Source: Actinomycetota bacterium (GTDB lineage Bacteria > Actinomycetota > AC-67). Taken from it: 35,458 bases of DNA. The DNA lies in assembly GCA_040905475.1 (NCBI GenBank), contig JBBDRM010000130.1:55579-91036 (forward strand), written 5' to 3'. Of the stretch, positions 18,371 through 26,551 are shown one piece after another; the first letter of the stretch is position 1; the number at the start of each line of letters is the position of its first letter. The notes beneath the pieces were generated by a model. The model did no database searches, was not told the DNA's origin, and saw nothing but the letters and a program-made list of their open reading frames with translations. The position numbers were made by a program, and so were the translations under genes.

Positions 18371-19908
18371 TGGATGGGACTCCAAGCGTGAACATCGCGA
18401 ACCTCGTGCGGGAAACGGCGAACCGGCTGGGCAGCAAGCCGGCGCTGATCTTCCACGACCAGGCGATCAGGTACGCGGAGCTGGACCGTGAGATCGAAAG
18501 AGCCGCCGGGGGGTTCGCCGCGCTCGGGATCCGGCCCGGCGATCGCGTCGGTGTGCTGGTCCATAACGTCCCGCAGTTCATCTACGCATACCAAGGGCTT
18601 GCCCGCGCCGGTGCGGTGACCATCCCGCTCAACACCATGTACACCGCCGACGAGGTGTCGTTCATCCTGGCCGACGCCGACGCGCGAGCCGTCGTCGTTT
18701 CCGAGCCGCTGGTCGGCACGGTCGACGGGATCCGCGACACGCTCGCCATGCTCGAGCACGTCGTGGTCGCCGGCTCGGCCGCCCCCGTCGGGGCGATGAC
18801 GTGGGAGCAGATGCTCGGCCGTGCGGCGGGCGACGTTCCCGCGTTCGACCCTTCGCCGGACGACCTCGCGGTGCTGGCGTACACGAGCGGAACGACCGGG
18901 CGGCCCAAGGGCGCGATGCTCACCCACGCGAACCTGCTCGCGAACATGGACCAGATGTCCCAAGCGCAGCTGCTCGCCGAGGCCGAGGACGACGTCGTGC
19001 TCCTCGCGCTCCCGATGTTCCACATCTACGCGCTCAACGTCATCCTCGGACTCACGATGCGGGCGGGAGCGACGGCGGTTCTGATGGAGCGGTTCGACGC
19101 CGTGGGCTCGCTGGAAGCCGTCGAGCGGCACGGCGTCACCGTGCTCTTCGGAGCGCCGCCGATGTTCATCGCCTGGCTCAACACTCCGGGTGTCGAGCGC
19201 TACGACCTGTCGAAGGTACGGCTCGCGGTCTCCGGCGCGGCCCCGCTTCCGGGTGCCGTGCTCGAAGACTTCCGGCGGAAGCTCGGTATCACGATCTGGG
19301 AAGGGTACGGCCTCACCGAAACGGCGCCCGGCGTGACGTCGAATGCGATGGGGGAGGAGGCGAAGCCGGGTTCGATCGGCAAGGCGCTCCCCGGGGTCGA
19401 GGTACGCATCATCGACGCCTCGGGGGACGACGTCGAAGACGGCGACCCCGGTGAGATCCTCGTGCGCGGACCCAACGTCTTCCGGGGGTACTGGCGACAG
19501 GACGAGGCGACGTCGGAGGTGATCCGCGACGGGTGGTTCCACACCGGCGACGTCGGATACGCGGACTCCGACGGGTACATCTTCCTGGTCGACCGGAAGA
19601 AGGATCTCATCATCGTCAGCGGCTTCAACGTCTACCCTCGCGAGGTCGAGGACGCGATCTTCCGTCATCCGAAGGTTGCGGAGGCCGCGGTCGTCGGCAT
19701 CCCGCACCCGTACACGGGGGAGGCCGTGAAGGCCTTCGTGGTCCTGAAGCCCGGCGAGTCCACGACGGAAGAGGAGATCCTCGAGTTCTGCCGCCGCTCG
19801 CTCGCGCGATTCAAGTGTCCTCAGGTCGTCGAGTTCGTGAAGGAGCTGCCGCACCTCCCGACGGGCAAAGTGTTGCGGCGCCTGCTCCGCGACGGCGGGA
19901 AGTCCTGA
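18370..19908 (+). CDS. Long-chain acyl-CoA synthetase (AMP-forming, FadD-like)
   Basis: This 512-residue ANL-superfamily enzyme activates a carboxylic acid with ATP and joins it to CoA. Motifs are YTSGTTGRPKG (171-181, P-loop), LPMFHIYAL, WEGYGLTETAP (A5), GWFHTGDVGY (A7), VDRKKDLIIVSGFNVYPREVE (A8) and the catalytic lysine in LPTGKVLRR at the C-terminus. The fold and length fit medium/long-chain fatty acid ligases; 4-coumarate-type ligases are close alternatives. Its ATG shares one base with the stop codon of the flavoprotein gene. The gene for the membrane-glutaredoxin protein follows after 7 bases. Confidence 0.93.
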   Translation: MDGTPSVNIANLVRETANRLGSKPALIFHDQAIRYAELDREIERAAGGFAALGIRPGDRVGVLVHNVPQFIYAYQGLARAGAVTIPLNTMYTADEVSFILADADARAVVVSEPLVGTVDGIRDTLAMLEHVVVAGSAAPVGAMTWEQMLGRAAGDVPAFDPSPDDLAVLAYTSGTTGRPKGAMLTHANLLANMDQMSQAQLLAEAEDDVVLLALPMFHIYALNVILGLTMRAGATAVLMERFDAVGSLEAVERHGVTVLFGAPPMFIAWLNTPGVERYDLSKVRLAVSGAAPLPGAVLEDFRRKLGITIWEGYGLTETAPGVTSNAMGEEAKPGSIGKALPGVEVRIIDASGDDVEDGDPGEILVRGPNVFRGYWRQDEATSEVIRDGWFHTGDVGYADSDGYIFLVDRKKDLIIVSGFNVYPREVEDAIFRHPKVAEAAVVGIPHPYTGEAVKAFVVLKPGESTTEEEILEFCRRSLARFKCPQVVEFVKELPHLPTGKVLRRLLRDGGKS

Positions 19909-19915
19909 AACTCAC

Positions 19916-20821
19916 GTGATCGTTTTCCCCGCCCTTGCAGCCCTCGTCTCGTCGATCTTCGCCATCCAGCTTCTGCGCCGGTACGCCGGACGGAAACGGC
20001 TGCCGCACCTGGCGTGGGGGATCGCACTGACGATGTACGCGCTCGCCTCGCTGGCGGTAGCCGGAGGGATCAGCGGGGGGTGGGACCCAACGCTGTACCG
20101 GATCTACTACCTGTTCGGTGCGCTCCTGAATGTGCCGTACCTCGCGCTCGGAAGCCTCGCGCTCCTGGGCAAGCGTGCGCTCTCGGCACTGGCGCTGGTC
20201 CTCGTGCTGGCCGCCACCGTGTACGCCGCGGCGAGGGTCGCGAGCACGTCGACGGTCGGGTCGGCGCTCGCGACCGAGCAGATCCCTCGCGGCAAAGACA
20301 CGTGGGCCGACCAGTCGGTGCCCAGGCTGGCGTCCATCTATTCCATCTCGGCGTACATCGTCGTCCTGCTGATCACCCTCGGTACCTCAACCAAGCGCGC
20401 CGCCCGCCGGATCGGCCTCGAGCGCGCCCGCGCGAACCGTCTCATCGCGGCGGGCGTAACGATCGTCGCGGTCGGGAGTACCGCGCTCACCAGGGTCGGG
20501 CGCGGCTCGGCATTCTCGATAGCGCTGGCGGTCGGCGTGGTCGTGATGTTCCTCGGGTTCCGGATGGCGACCCGAGCAACCCGGACGGCGGCCGGCCCGA
20601 TCGTGCTGTATTCGAGCGAGAACTGCGGCCTGTGCGAACACGCCCGCGATGCGCTCGCCGAGCTCGGCGTGTCGTATGAGGAGATCGAGGTGCCGGACGA
20701 CCACCCCTACCGGTTGCGCACCCCGGTTCTGGAGGCGGATGGCGTCGTGGTCGGGGAGGGTGAGATCACGGTGCCCGACCTCCGGCGACGACTCGGGATA
20801 ACAGCACACCCGCAGAGGTAG
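19916..20821 (+). CDS. Seven-span membrane protein fused to a glutaredoxin-like domain
   Basis: This 301-residue protein starts at GTG 19916. By eye it has seven hydrophobic spans (about 4-20, 32-52, 62-85, 88-107, 138-156, 175-193, 198-216). A thioredoxin/glutaredoxin-like domain follows from about 228, with strand IVLYSS, redox pair Cys237-Gly-Leu-Cys240, and RTPVLE, which supplies the cis-proline. The C-terminal domain resembles DUF836-type glutaredoxins. It could pass electrons between cytosolic thiols and something in the membrane; the function is unknown. It is third in an operon with a flavoprotein and an acyl-CoA ligase. Orientation of the C-terminal domain is probably cytosolic if the N-terminus is outside. 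Confidence 0.8.
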   Translation: MIVFPALAALVSSIFAIQLLRRYAGRKRLPHLAWGIALTMYALASLAVAGGISGGWDPTLYRIYYLFGALLNVPYLALGSLALLGKRALSALALVLVLAATVYAAARVASTSTVGSALATEQIPRGKDTWADQSVPRLASIYSISAYIVVLLITLGTSTKRAARRIGLERARANRLIAAGVTIVAVGSTALTRVGRGSAFSIALAVGVVVMFLGFRMATRATRTAAGPIVLYSSENCGLCEHARDALAELGVSYEEIEVPDDHPYRLRTPVLEADGVVVGEGEITVPDLRRRLGITAHPQR

Positions 20822-20891
20822 AGGCAGCACCCTCCGCTTGACTTGCCCACCTTCGGTAGCCTTGGGCGACCGCACGACAAGGGGGAAACCG

Positions 20892-21302
20892 ATGGGAAAG
20901 AAGCTACTCACGACGCTCGCGCTGACCGGCGCCATGCTCGTTCTACCTGCGACCGCCGCGTTCGCGCATGAATGCATCGTGGCCAACCGATCGGCCCAGG
21001 GGGCCATCGGGGCGGGCGGATCCGGTCAATGGTTCTCGATCTCGCTGGAAGACGTTTTCGCCTTCGAGTTCTCGGTCCCTGAAGCGAACGTCGATGACGC
21101 GGTGGCGGAAGCGATCGATGCCGGCATCCCCGAGGTAGTCGCGATATTCGGGAAGTTCACGCTTGCCGGGGGCACCGGGGCCGCGTCGAATGGCGCCCTC
21201 GCCGACGGGAAGGGCCTCGAGCACCTCTCTCAGTCGCCGCTCGCAGCGACGATCGGAGAGATCGCTTTGAAGTGGGGCGGCACGATCCCCGACTTCGAGT
21301 AG
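20892..21302 (+). CDS. Small secreted protein of unknown function
   Basis: This 136-residue protein has a signal peptide (MGKKLLTTLALTGAMLVLPATAAFA, cleavage before HECIVANRS). The mature part is about 110 residues, glycine/alanine-rich and mildly acidic, with one cysteine and a C-terminal WGGTIPDFE. I do not recognise a family. GGGGG about 8 nt before ATG 20892 supports this start over an upstream Met. It stands alone between the FadD operon and a strong terminator. Confidence 0.78.
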   Translation: MGKKLLTTLALTGAMLVLPATAAFAHECIVANRSAQGAIGAGGSGQWFSISLEDVFAFEFSVPEANVDDAVAEAIDAGIPEVVAIFGKFTLAGGTGAASNGALADGKGLEHLSQSPLAATIGEIALKWGGTIPDFE

Positions 21303-21314
21303 AGCCGCACGGAG

Positions 21315-21350
21315 TAAGGGGAGGGGATCGATCCCTCCCCTTATGTTTTC
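21315..21350 (+). terminator. Intrinsic terminator after the small secreted protein
   Basis: An 11-bp perfect stem (TAAGGGGAGGG / CCCTCCCCTTA; 21315-21325 with 21333-21343) has a 7-nt loop. It is followed by TGTTTTC. It lies 12 bases after the stop codon. Confidence 0.93.
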
Positions 21351-21383
21351 CCAGGTCAGCGGTGGTCATCGGCCGGATTCCAT

Positions 21384-21401
21384 TTGAGAATGTGCTCACA
21401 A
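21384..21401 (+). promoter_or_regulatory. Rex operator
   Basis: TTGAGA-ATGTGC-TCACAA matches the Rex consensus TTGTGA-N6-TCACAA at 11 of 12 fixed positions. It covers the -35 box of the rex promoter, so bound Rex would block polymerase; Rex is known to leave DNA when NADH is high. Autoregulation of rex and the hem genes is therefore likely. Confidence 0.82.
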
Positions 21402-21412
21402 GCATCTACAAT
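21384..21412 (+). promoter_or_regulatory. Sigma-A-type promoter of the rex-hem operon
   Basis: The -35 box TTGAGA (21384-21389) is separated by exactly 17 bp from the -10 box TACAAT (21407-21412). It lies about 55 bases upstream of the rex ATG and just after the preceding terminator. Confidence 0.85.
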
Positions 21413-21466
21413 CCGGTTGCAGGTGGCCCGATTTCGGCCCTGTTCGGGATAGCTGGGAGAGCCCCG

Positions 21467-22159
21467 ATGAGAGAGCGCGCGATCCCTGAAGCCACGGTCG
21501 CCCGCCTTCCGCTGTACCTCCGCAGCCTGGTCGAGATGACCGAGCGGGGCACCCACACCGTGTCGAGCGAGTCCCTGGCGCTCGCGGCCGGCGTGAACTC
21601 GGCCAAGGTGCGCAAAGACCTCTCCTACCTCGGGTCCTACGGTACGCGCGGCGTCGGGTACGACGTCGAGTACCTCATCTACCAGATCTCTCGCGAGCTC
21701 GGCCTGACCCAGGACTGGAACGTGATGATCGTCGGCGTCGGAAACCTGGGTCATGCGCTGGCCAACTACAAGGGATTCTCGGCACGCGGGTTCCGCGTGG
21801 TGGCGCTGATCGATGCCGACGAGCGAAAGATCGGCGAGCAGGTCGGCGAGCTGGCGATCGAAGATTTCGAGGATCTCGAGCGGATCGCCAAGGAGCGCCA
21901 GGTTTCCATCGGAGTCGTGGCGACCCCGGCGCCGGCCGCGCAGGATGCGGCCGACCGCCTCGCGGCCGCCGGGGTGAAGAGCATCCTCAACTTCGCCCCC
22001 GCCGTCATCCAGGTTCCCGACGACGTCTCGTTGCGAAAAGTGGACCTGTCGATCGAACTTCAGATCCTCTCCTTCTACGAGCAGCGGAAGTCGGCGCTGG
22101 AGGGCCTCCGGCGCGGCAAGCGATTGACCGGGAGCGCCGCGAAGTCCACGCGTCCATGA
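21467..22159 (+). CDS. rex: Redox-sensing transcriptional repressor Rex
   Basis: This 230-residue protein has an N-terminal winged helix (about 1-80, with SSESLALAAGVNSAKVRKDL and YLGSYGTRGVGYDV) and a Rossmann NAD(H)-binding domain (VGVGNLGHALANY, 89-101). FAPAVIQVP and the C-terminal swapping helix (LSIELQILSFYEQRK) complete the fold. It senses the NADH/NAD+ ratio. GGGAGA about 7 nt before ATG 21467 supports the start; the frame extends upstream but through the promoter. It is the first gene of the rex-hem operon, as in Streptomyces, with its own operator on the promoter. The next gene overlaps its stop (ATGA). Confidence 0.96.
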   Translation: MRERAIPEATVARLPLYLRSLVEMTERGTHTVSSESLALAAGVNSAKVRKDLSYLGSYGTRGVGYDVEYLIYQISRELGLTQDWNVMIVGVGNLGHALANYKGFSARGFRVVALIDADERKIGEQVGELAIEDFEDLERIAKERQVSIGVVATPAPAAQDAADRLAAAGVKSILNFAPAVIQVPDDVSLRKVDLSIELQILSFYEQRKSALEGLRRGKRLTGSAAKSTRP

Positions 22160-22791
22160 CCACCGGATACCCGGCCATCCTCCTCCTCGAAGGCCGCCTC
22201 GCGGTCGTCATCGGCGGCGGGCGGATCGCAGAACGCAAGGTCCGCACGCTCCGCGATGCCGGGGCCAAGGTTCGTCTGATAGCCGACACCGTCACGCCGG
22301 CGCTCCGCGATCTCGCCGAAAGCGGCGAGTTGGAGCTCGTCGGGCGCCGCTACGCGCGAGGGGATCTTGCGGGTGCGGTCGTGGTCGTGGCCTCCACCGA
22401 CGACGAGGAGGTCAACCGGAGTGTGTACGCCGACGCGACCGAAGCGGGGATCCCCGTCAACGTCGTCGACAACACGGCACTCTGCACGTTCATCGCTCCA
22501 TCGATCGTCCGCCGCGGGGACCTCGTCGTCGCGATCTCGACCGGCGGCGCCGCGCCGGCCCTGGCGGTGCGGATCCGCGAGCGCTTGGAGCAGGAGTTCG
22601 GCGACGAGTACGCTCGCTTTCTCGAGCTGACCGCGCAGTTGCGTGAGCAAGTGAAGGTTCCAGGTGACCAGGATGAGCGTGCGAAGGCTTGGTACCGAGT
22701 GATCGACTCCGACGTGATGGACCTCGTTCGCTCGGGGGAGATCGAGCGAGCCCGCGAGCGGGCCACGGCACTGTTGCTCGGGACGGACTAA
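22156..22791 (+). CDS. Precorrin-2 dehydrogenase/sirohydrochlorin ferrochelatase-like protein
   Basis: This 211-residue protein matches the N-terminal half of CysG and yeast Met8. It has a Rossmann NAD-binding motif VVIGGGRIAERKVRTL (near 17-32), VVASTDDEEVNR, NVVDNTALCTFIAPSI and AISTGGAAPALAVRIR, all standard for the family. It oxidises precorrin-2 to sirohydrochlorin and may insert iron, giving sirohaem. Here the methyltransferase partner (CobA) is encoded in the same operon as a fusion with HemD. Its ATG overlaps the rex stop codon. HemA follows after 16 bases. Confidence 0.93.
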   Translation: MTTGYPAILLLEGRLAVVIGGGRIAERKVRTLRDAGAKVRLIADTVTPALRDLAESGELELVGRRYARGDLAGAVVVVASTDDEEVNRSVYADATEAGIPVNVVDNTALCTFIAPSIVRRGDLVVAISTGGAAPALAVRIRERLEQEFGDEYARFLELTAQLREQVKVPGDQDERAKAWYRVIDSDVMDLVRSGEIERARERATALLLGTD

Positions 22792-22807
22792 TCCGGGGGG
22801 AAGAAGC

Positions 22808-24076
22808 GTGTCGGTCCTGGTCGTAGGCCTCACGTACCGCAAGGCGCCGGTCGAGTTGCTGGAGCGCTTCGCCTTCGACCAGTCCGGGTTGCTCAAGGGG
22901 TTGCATCAGCTCGTTTCCGCCGAGCATGTGCGCGAAGGGGTCATCCTTTCGACCTGCAACCGGACCGAGGTCTACGCACTCGTGAGCGGGTTCCACGCCG
23001 GGCTCGCCGAGCTTCGCCGCTTCCTCGCCGAGTTCCACCACGTGCCGGCCGAGGAGTTCGGCGCGTTGCTCGTCTCGCACTACGAGGAGGACGCGGTTTC
23101 GCATCTGTTCTCGGTTGCGAGCGGCATCGACTCCATGGTGGTGGGCGAGCCGCAGATCTTGTCCCAGGTGCGCGAGTCCTACCGGGTCGCCGGCGAGGAA
23201 GGCGCAGCGGGTCCGGTCCTCTCGGCGCTCTTCCGTCAGGCCATCCGTGTCGGCCGTCGCGCCCGCTCGGAGACCGGGATCGGGAGATCGGTCAAGACCT
23301 ACGCCGGAGCCGGGGCGGATCTTGCGCGCGAGGCTCTCGGCACGCTCGACGGGAAGACGGTGCTGGTCGTCGGCGCCGGGAAGATGAGCGACGTCGCCGC
23401 GCGACGCATGGCGCGCGAGGGGGCGACGGTTCTCGTGGCGAACCGCACCACCTCACGCGCGAAGGCGCTCGCAGATCGGATCGGCGGGGAGGAGCTGCCG
23501 ATGACGTCGTTGGACGAAGGGCTGGCGCGCGCCGACCTCGTGCTCTCATCGACCGGAAGCTCCCAGCCGGTGATCACGCGCGAGCTCGTCGCCGGGGCCT
23601 TCGCGACCCGCGTCGACCGGCCGCTCGTGTTTCTCGATCTCGCCGTGCCGCGCGACGTGGAACCGTCCGTCGCCGAGATCGACGGCGTCGTCGTCCGCGA
23701 TCTCGACGATCTCCGCGAAGCGCTCGCGCCCGGGCCCGACCAGCTACGTGAAGTCGGTCGCGTGCGCGACATCATCGAGGAGGAAGTGCCACGTTTCACG
23801 CGGTGGCAGCGATCGCATCATCTCGCCCCGCTCCTCGAAGCGCTGCAGGCGCGCGGTGAGCAAGTGCGCGACCGCGAGGTCAAGCGCGCGATGGGCCGGC
23901 TGGCTCGCTTGAGCGACGCCGAGCGCGAGGCCGTCGAGGCACTCGCCCGCTCCATCGTGGCGAAGCTCTTCCACGGGCCGGTCACCGCGGTGAAGCTGGC
24001 TGCCGGGACGGCAGACGGAGAGGCGCTCGCGCGCGCGCTTCGAGACCTTTTCGACCTGCCGGATATCGAGCGGTAG
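22808..24076 (+). CDS. hemA: Glutamyl-tRNA reductase
   Basis: This 422-residue enzyme makes glutamate-1-semialdehyde from glutamyl-tRNA with NADPH, the first committed step of C5-pathway haem synthesis. Seen are the catalytic Cys50 in LSTCNRTEVYAL, GEPQILSQVR, a Rossmann motif VLVVGAGKMSDVAARR, and a C-terminal dimerisation helix region. It starts with GTG 22808; GGGGGGAAG lies just upstream. Partner hemL is at 30.1 kb. As part of the Rex-controlled operon, its level should rise when NADH accumulates. Confidence 0.97.
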   Translation: MSVLVVGLTYRKAPVELLERFAFDQSGLLKGLHQLVSAEHVREGVILSTCNRTEVYALVSGFHAGLAELRRFLAEFHHVPAEEFGALLVSHYEEDAVSHLFSVASGIDSMVVGEPQILSQVRESYRVAGEEGAAGPVLSALFRQAIRVGRRARSETGIGRSVKTYAGAGADLAREALGTLDGKTVLVVGAGKMSDVAARRMAREGATVLVANRTTSRAKALADRIGGEELPMTSLDEGLARADLVLSSTGSSQPVITRELVAGAFATRVDRPLVFLDLAVPRDVEPSVAEIDGVVVRDLDDLREALAPGPDQLREVGRVRDIIEEEVPRFTRWQRSHHLAPLLEALQARGEQVRDREVKRAMGRLARLSDAEREAVEALARSIVAKLFHGPVTAVKLAAGTADGEALARALRDLFDLPDIER

Positions 24077-24088
24077 GGTTCCCCGCGG

Positions 24089-25012
24089 ATGCCGCGAAGC
24101 GTGCTGCGCGTAGGGACGAGAGGGAGCGCGCTTGCGCTCGCGCAGGCAGAGAACGTTCGCAAGGCCATCTCCCAGGTGATCTCGCACCGCAATTTCGAGC
24201 TCGTGCCGATCACCACGAGCGGCGACACGCATCAGGGACCGCTTCCGGCGATCGGCGGCAAGGGCTTGTTCACCGCAGATATCCAAGAGGCGCTCGCCAC
24301 CGCGAGGATCGACCTCGCGGTGCACAGCGCCAAAGATCTCCCGGCAACAACCCCGGAAGGTCTGGTGCTCGCCGCGATCCCGCCCCGTGAGGATCCGCGG
24401 GACGCGTTGATCACCCGGCACGGTGGAGGGCTCGCGAAGCTCGCCCCGGGAACGACGGTCGGAACATCGTCCCTTCGCCGAAGCGTTCAGCTGCTCGCGC
24501 TCGGCAAGGGGCTGGTTCCCACGTCGATCAGGGGGAACGTCGACACCCGCTTACGTAAGCTCTCGGCGGGCGAGGTGCAGGCGCTCGTCGTCGCACTCGC
24601 CGGTCTCAAGCGCCTGGGCAAGGACGGGCGCGTCGCGGAGGTGCTTCCGACGTCGGTGATGCTTCCCGCTCCGGGACAGGGGGCGCTCGCGGTCGAGTGC
24701 CGGGCCGGCGACAAGGACATGCGCGAGGCGCTCTCCAAGATCGAGGATCCGCTCGCGCGCCGCGCGTTCGAGGCGGAGCGCACGTTCTTGCTGGCGCTCG
24801 GCGGATCGTGCAACGTTCCGCTCGGCGCCCTTGCCACACTCGACGGGAACGAGATCCGGCTGCGCGGGCTGGTCGGAACGCTCGACGGTTCGCGCATCAT
24901 CCGCGACGAGGTCCGTGGAACGGACCCGGCGTCCGTCGGCGAAGCGCTCGCGGACCGGATGCGCGCCGCCGGCGCGGCAGAGATCATCGCCTCGCTCGAG
25001 GCGGAGGCGTGA
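24089..25012 (+). CDS. hemC: Hydroxymethylbilane synthase (porphobilinogen deaminase)
   Basis: This 307-residue enzyme polymerises four porphobilinogens. It has LRVGTRGSALALAQA at the N-terminus, the catalytic Asp83 in VHSAKDLP, TSSLRR (125-131), IRGNVDTRL and the dipyrromethane cofactor cysteine Cys241 in GGSCNVPLG. Full length for the family. It starts 12 bases after hemA; its stop overlaps the GTG start of cobA-hemD. Confidence 0.97.
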   Translation: MPRSVLRVGTRGSALALAQAENVRKAISQVISHRNFELVPITTSGDTHQGPLPAIGGKGLFTADIQEALATARIDLAVHSAKDLPATTPEGLVLAAIPPREDPRDALITRHGGGLAKLAPGTTVGTSSLRRSVQLLALGKGLVPTSIRGNVDTRLRKLSAGEVQALVVALAGLKRLGKDGRVAEVLPTSVMLPAPGQGALAVECRAGDKDMREALSKIEDPLARRAFEAERTFLLALGGSCNVPLGALATLDGNEIRLRGLVGTLDGSRIIRDEVRGTDPASVGEALADRMRAAGAAEIIASLEAEA

Positions 25013-26544
25013 GCCGGAAGAGATCCCCGCGGATCCCCGGGACGGTCTACCTGGTCGGCGCCGGGCCCGGCGATCCGGGATTGATTACCGTTCGAGGGCT
25101 CGCCGCGCTTCGCTCGGCCGACGTGGTGGTGTACGACCGGCTCGGCGTGTCCCCGGCGCTGTTGGATCATGCCCCACGAGCAGCCGAGCGGATCTTCGCC
25201 GGAAAGAGCGCGCGCAAGCACGCGATGACCCAGGCGCAGATCAACCGGCTCCTCGTGTCCAAGGCCCGCGCGGGTGCGTCCGTCGTCCGTCTCAAAGGCG
25301 GCGACCCATTCGTGTTCGGCCGGGGCGGCGAGGAGGCCGAGGCACTCGCGAAGGCCGGCGTCCCGTCCGAGGTCGTTCCCGGCGTCACCTCGGCGACGGC
25401 CGGGCCTGCCGCCGCCGGGATCCCGGTGACGCACCGCGACTGGGCGGCGTCGGTCGCGATCGCGACCGCGCACGAAGCCCCGGGCAAGGCGGGGTCGCGC
25501 CTGGACTGGGAGGCGCTCGCGCGCGCCGACACCGCCGTTCTGCTTATGGGCGTCGAGCGGCTCGCGGACGTCTCGAAGGCGTTTATCGCCGCGGGGAAGC
25601 CGCGCTCGACGCCGGCGGCCGTGATCGCGTCGGCGACGCTGCCCTCGCAGCGGACGGTCACCGCGCCGCTGTCGCGCATCGCGACGGCCGCGAGGCGTGC
25701 GCGGATCGAGCCGCCCGCGATCACCGTGGTCGGCGACGTCGTGCGGTTGCGCGAGCTGCTCGGCGGCTGGGACACTCGTCCGCTTTCCGGCGCGCGCGTG
25801 CTGGTCACCCGTACCCGCGAGCAAGCCGGCGAGCTGTCCGGCGTGCTGCGCGAGCTCGGCGCCGAGGTGATCGAGGCGCCGGCGATCAAGGTCGAGCCGC
25901 CGCGATCCTGGGCGGCCGTCGACCGTTCCGCCCGGAAGCTCGCCGACGGCGCGTACTCGTGGGTCGTCTTCACCAGCGCGAACGGCGTGCGGTTCTTCTT
26001 CGCGCGGCTGCGCGCGGCGCGGCTCGACGCTCGAGCGTTCGGACGCGCACGGGTGGCCGGGGTGGGGACGGGTACGGCGGCGACGTTGCGCGCCTTCGGC
26101 ATCGAGCCCGACCTCGTTCCGCCGACGTTCACGACCGAGGCGATCGGAAAAGCGTTCCCCCGTGGGGCGGGCCGCGTGCTGCTCGCACGAGCCGACAAGA
26201 CGGAGCCCGGCCTCGGAGAGGCGCTTCGCGCGAAGGGTTGGACGCCCGAACGGGTCACCGTCTACCGGCTGCGGCGGGTCGCTCGCTTGGATCCGCCGGT
26301 GCGGCGGGCGGTGCTCGCCGGCGAGATCGACATCCTGACGTTCGCGAGCGGCGGGACCGTTCGCGCGTTCATGGGCCTGCTCCACGGGAAGCCGCCTCGC
26401 CGCGTGCTGGTCGCGTGTATCGGGCCGGTGACCGCGCGCGCCGCCAAACAGGCCGGTCTGCGCGTGGACGTCGTCGCCCGCGAGCACACGATCCCGGGCC
26501 TCGCCGCCGCCGCAGCGCGCGCCTTCGCGAAGCGCCGGCGCTGA
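25009..26544 (+). CDS. cobA-hemD: Fused uroporphyrinogen-III methyltransferase and uroporphyrinogen-III synthase
   Basis: This is a two-domain enzyme of 511 residues. Residues about 10-255 are CobA/SUMT: VYLVGAGPGDPGLITVRG, VVYDRLG, RLKGGDPFVFGRGGEE and VPGVTSATAGPAAAGIPVTHR, with a SAM site. Residues about 260-505 are HemD (VLVTRTREQAGELSGVL, VVFTSANGVRFFF, FASGGTVRAF, CIGPVTARAA). The HemD half makes uroporphyrinogen III; the CobA half diverts it to precorrin-2, so both branches (haem and sirohaem/cobalamin) start from one protein. Such fusions are common in actinobacteria. The start is GTG 25009 in a GTGA overlap with hemC; GGAGG lies just upstream. Confidence 0.95.
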   Translation: MSRKRSPRIPGTVYLVGAGPGDPGLITVRGLAALRSADVVVYDRLGVSPALLDHAPRAAERIFAGKSARKHAMTQAQINRLLVSKARAGASVVRLKGGDPFVFGRGGEEAEALAKAGVPSEVVPGVTSATAGPAAAGIPVTHRDWAASVAIATAHEAPGKAGSRLDWEALARADTAVLLMGVERLADVSKAFIAAGKPRSTPAAVIASATLPSQRTVTAPLSRIATAARRARIEPPAITVVGDVVRLRELLGGWDTRPLSGARVLVTRTREQAGELSGVLRELGAEVIEAPAIKVEPPRSWAAVDRSARKLADGAYSWVVFTSANGVRFFFARLRAARLDARAFGRARVAGVGTGTAATLRAFGIEPDLVPPTFTTEAIGKAFPRGAGRVLLARADKTEPGLGEALRAKGWTPERVTVYRLRRVARLDPPVRRAVLAGEIDILTFASGGTVRAFMGLLHGKPPRRVLVACIGPVTARAAKQAGLRVDVVAREHTIPGLAAAAARAFAKRRR

Positions 26545-26551
26545 GGCAGGA

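Noticed and set aside
20841-20870. TTGACT...TAGCCT as promoter of the small secreted protein gene
   Set aside because: The spacer is only about 13 bp, too short for a standard sigma-A promoter.
21391-21400. TGTGCTCACA palindrome as an independent operator
   Set aside because: It is contained in the better match to the longer Rex site at 21384-21401.
24487-26487. 666-codon antisense open frame over hemC and cobA-hemD
   Set aside because: Shadow frame of well-identified enzymes; no domain recognised.
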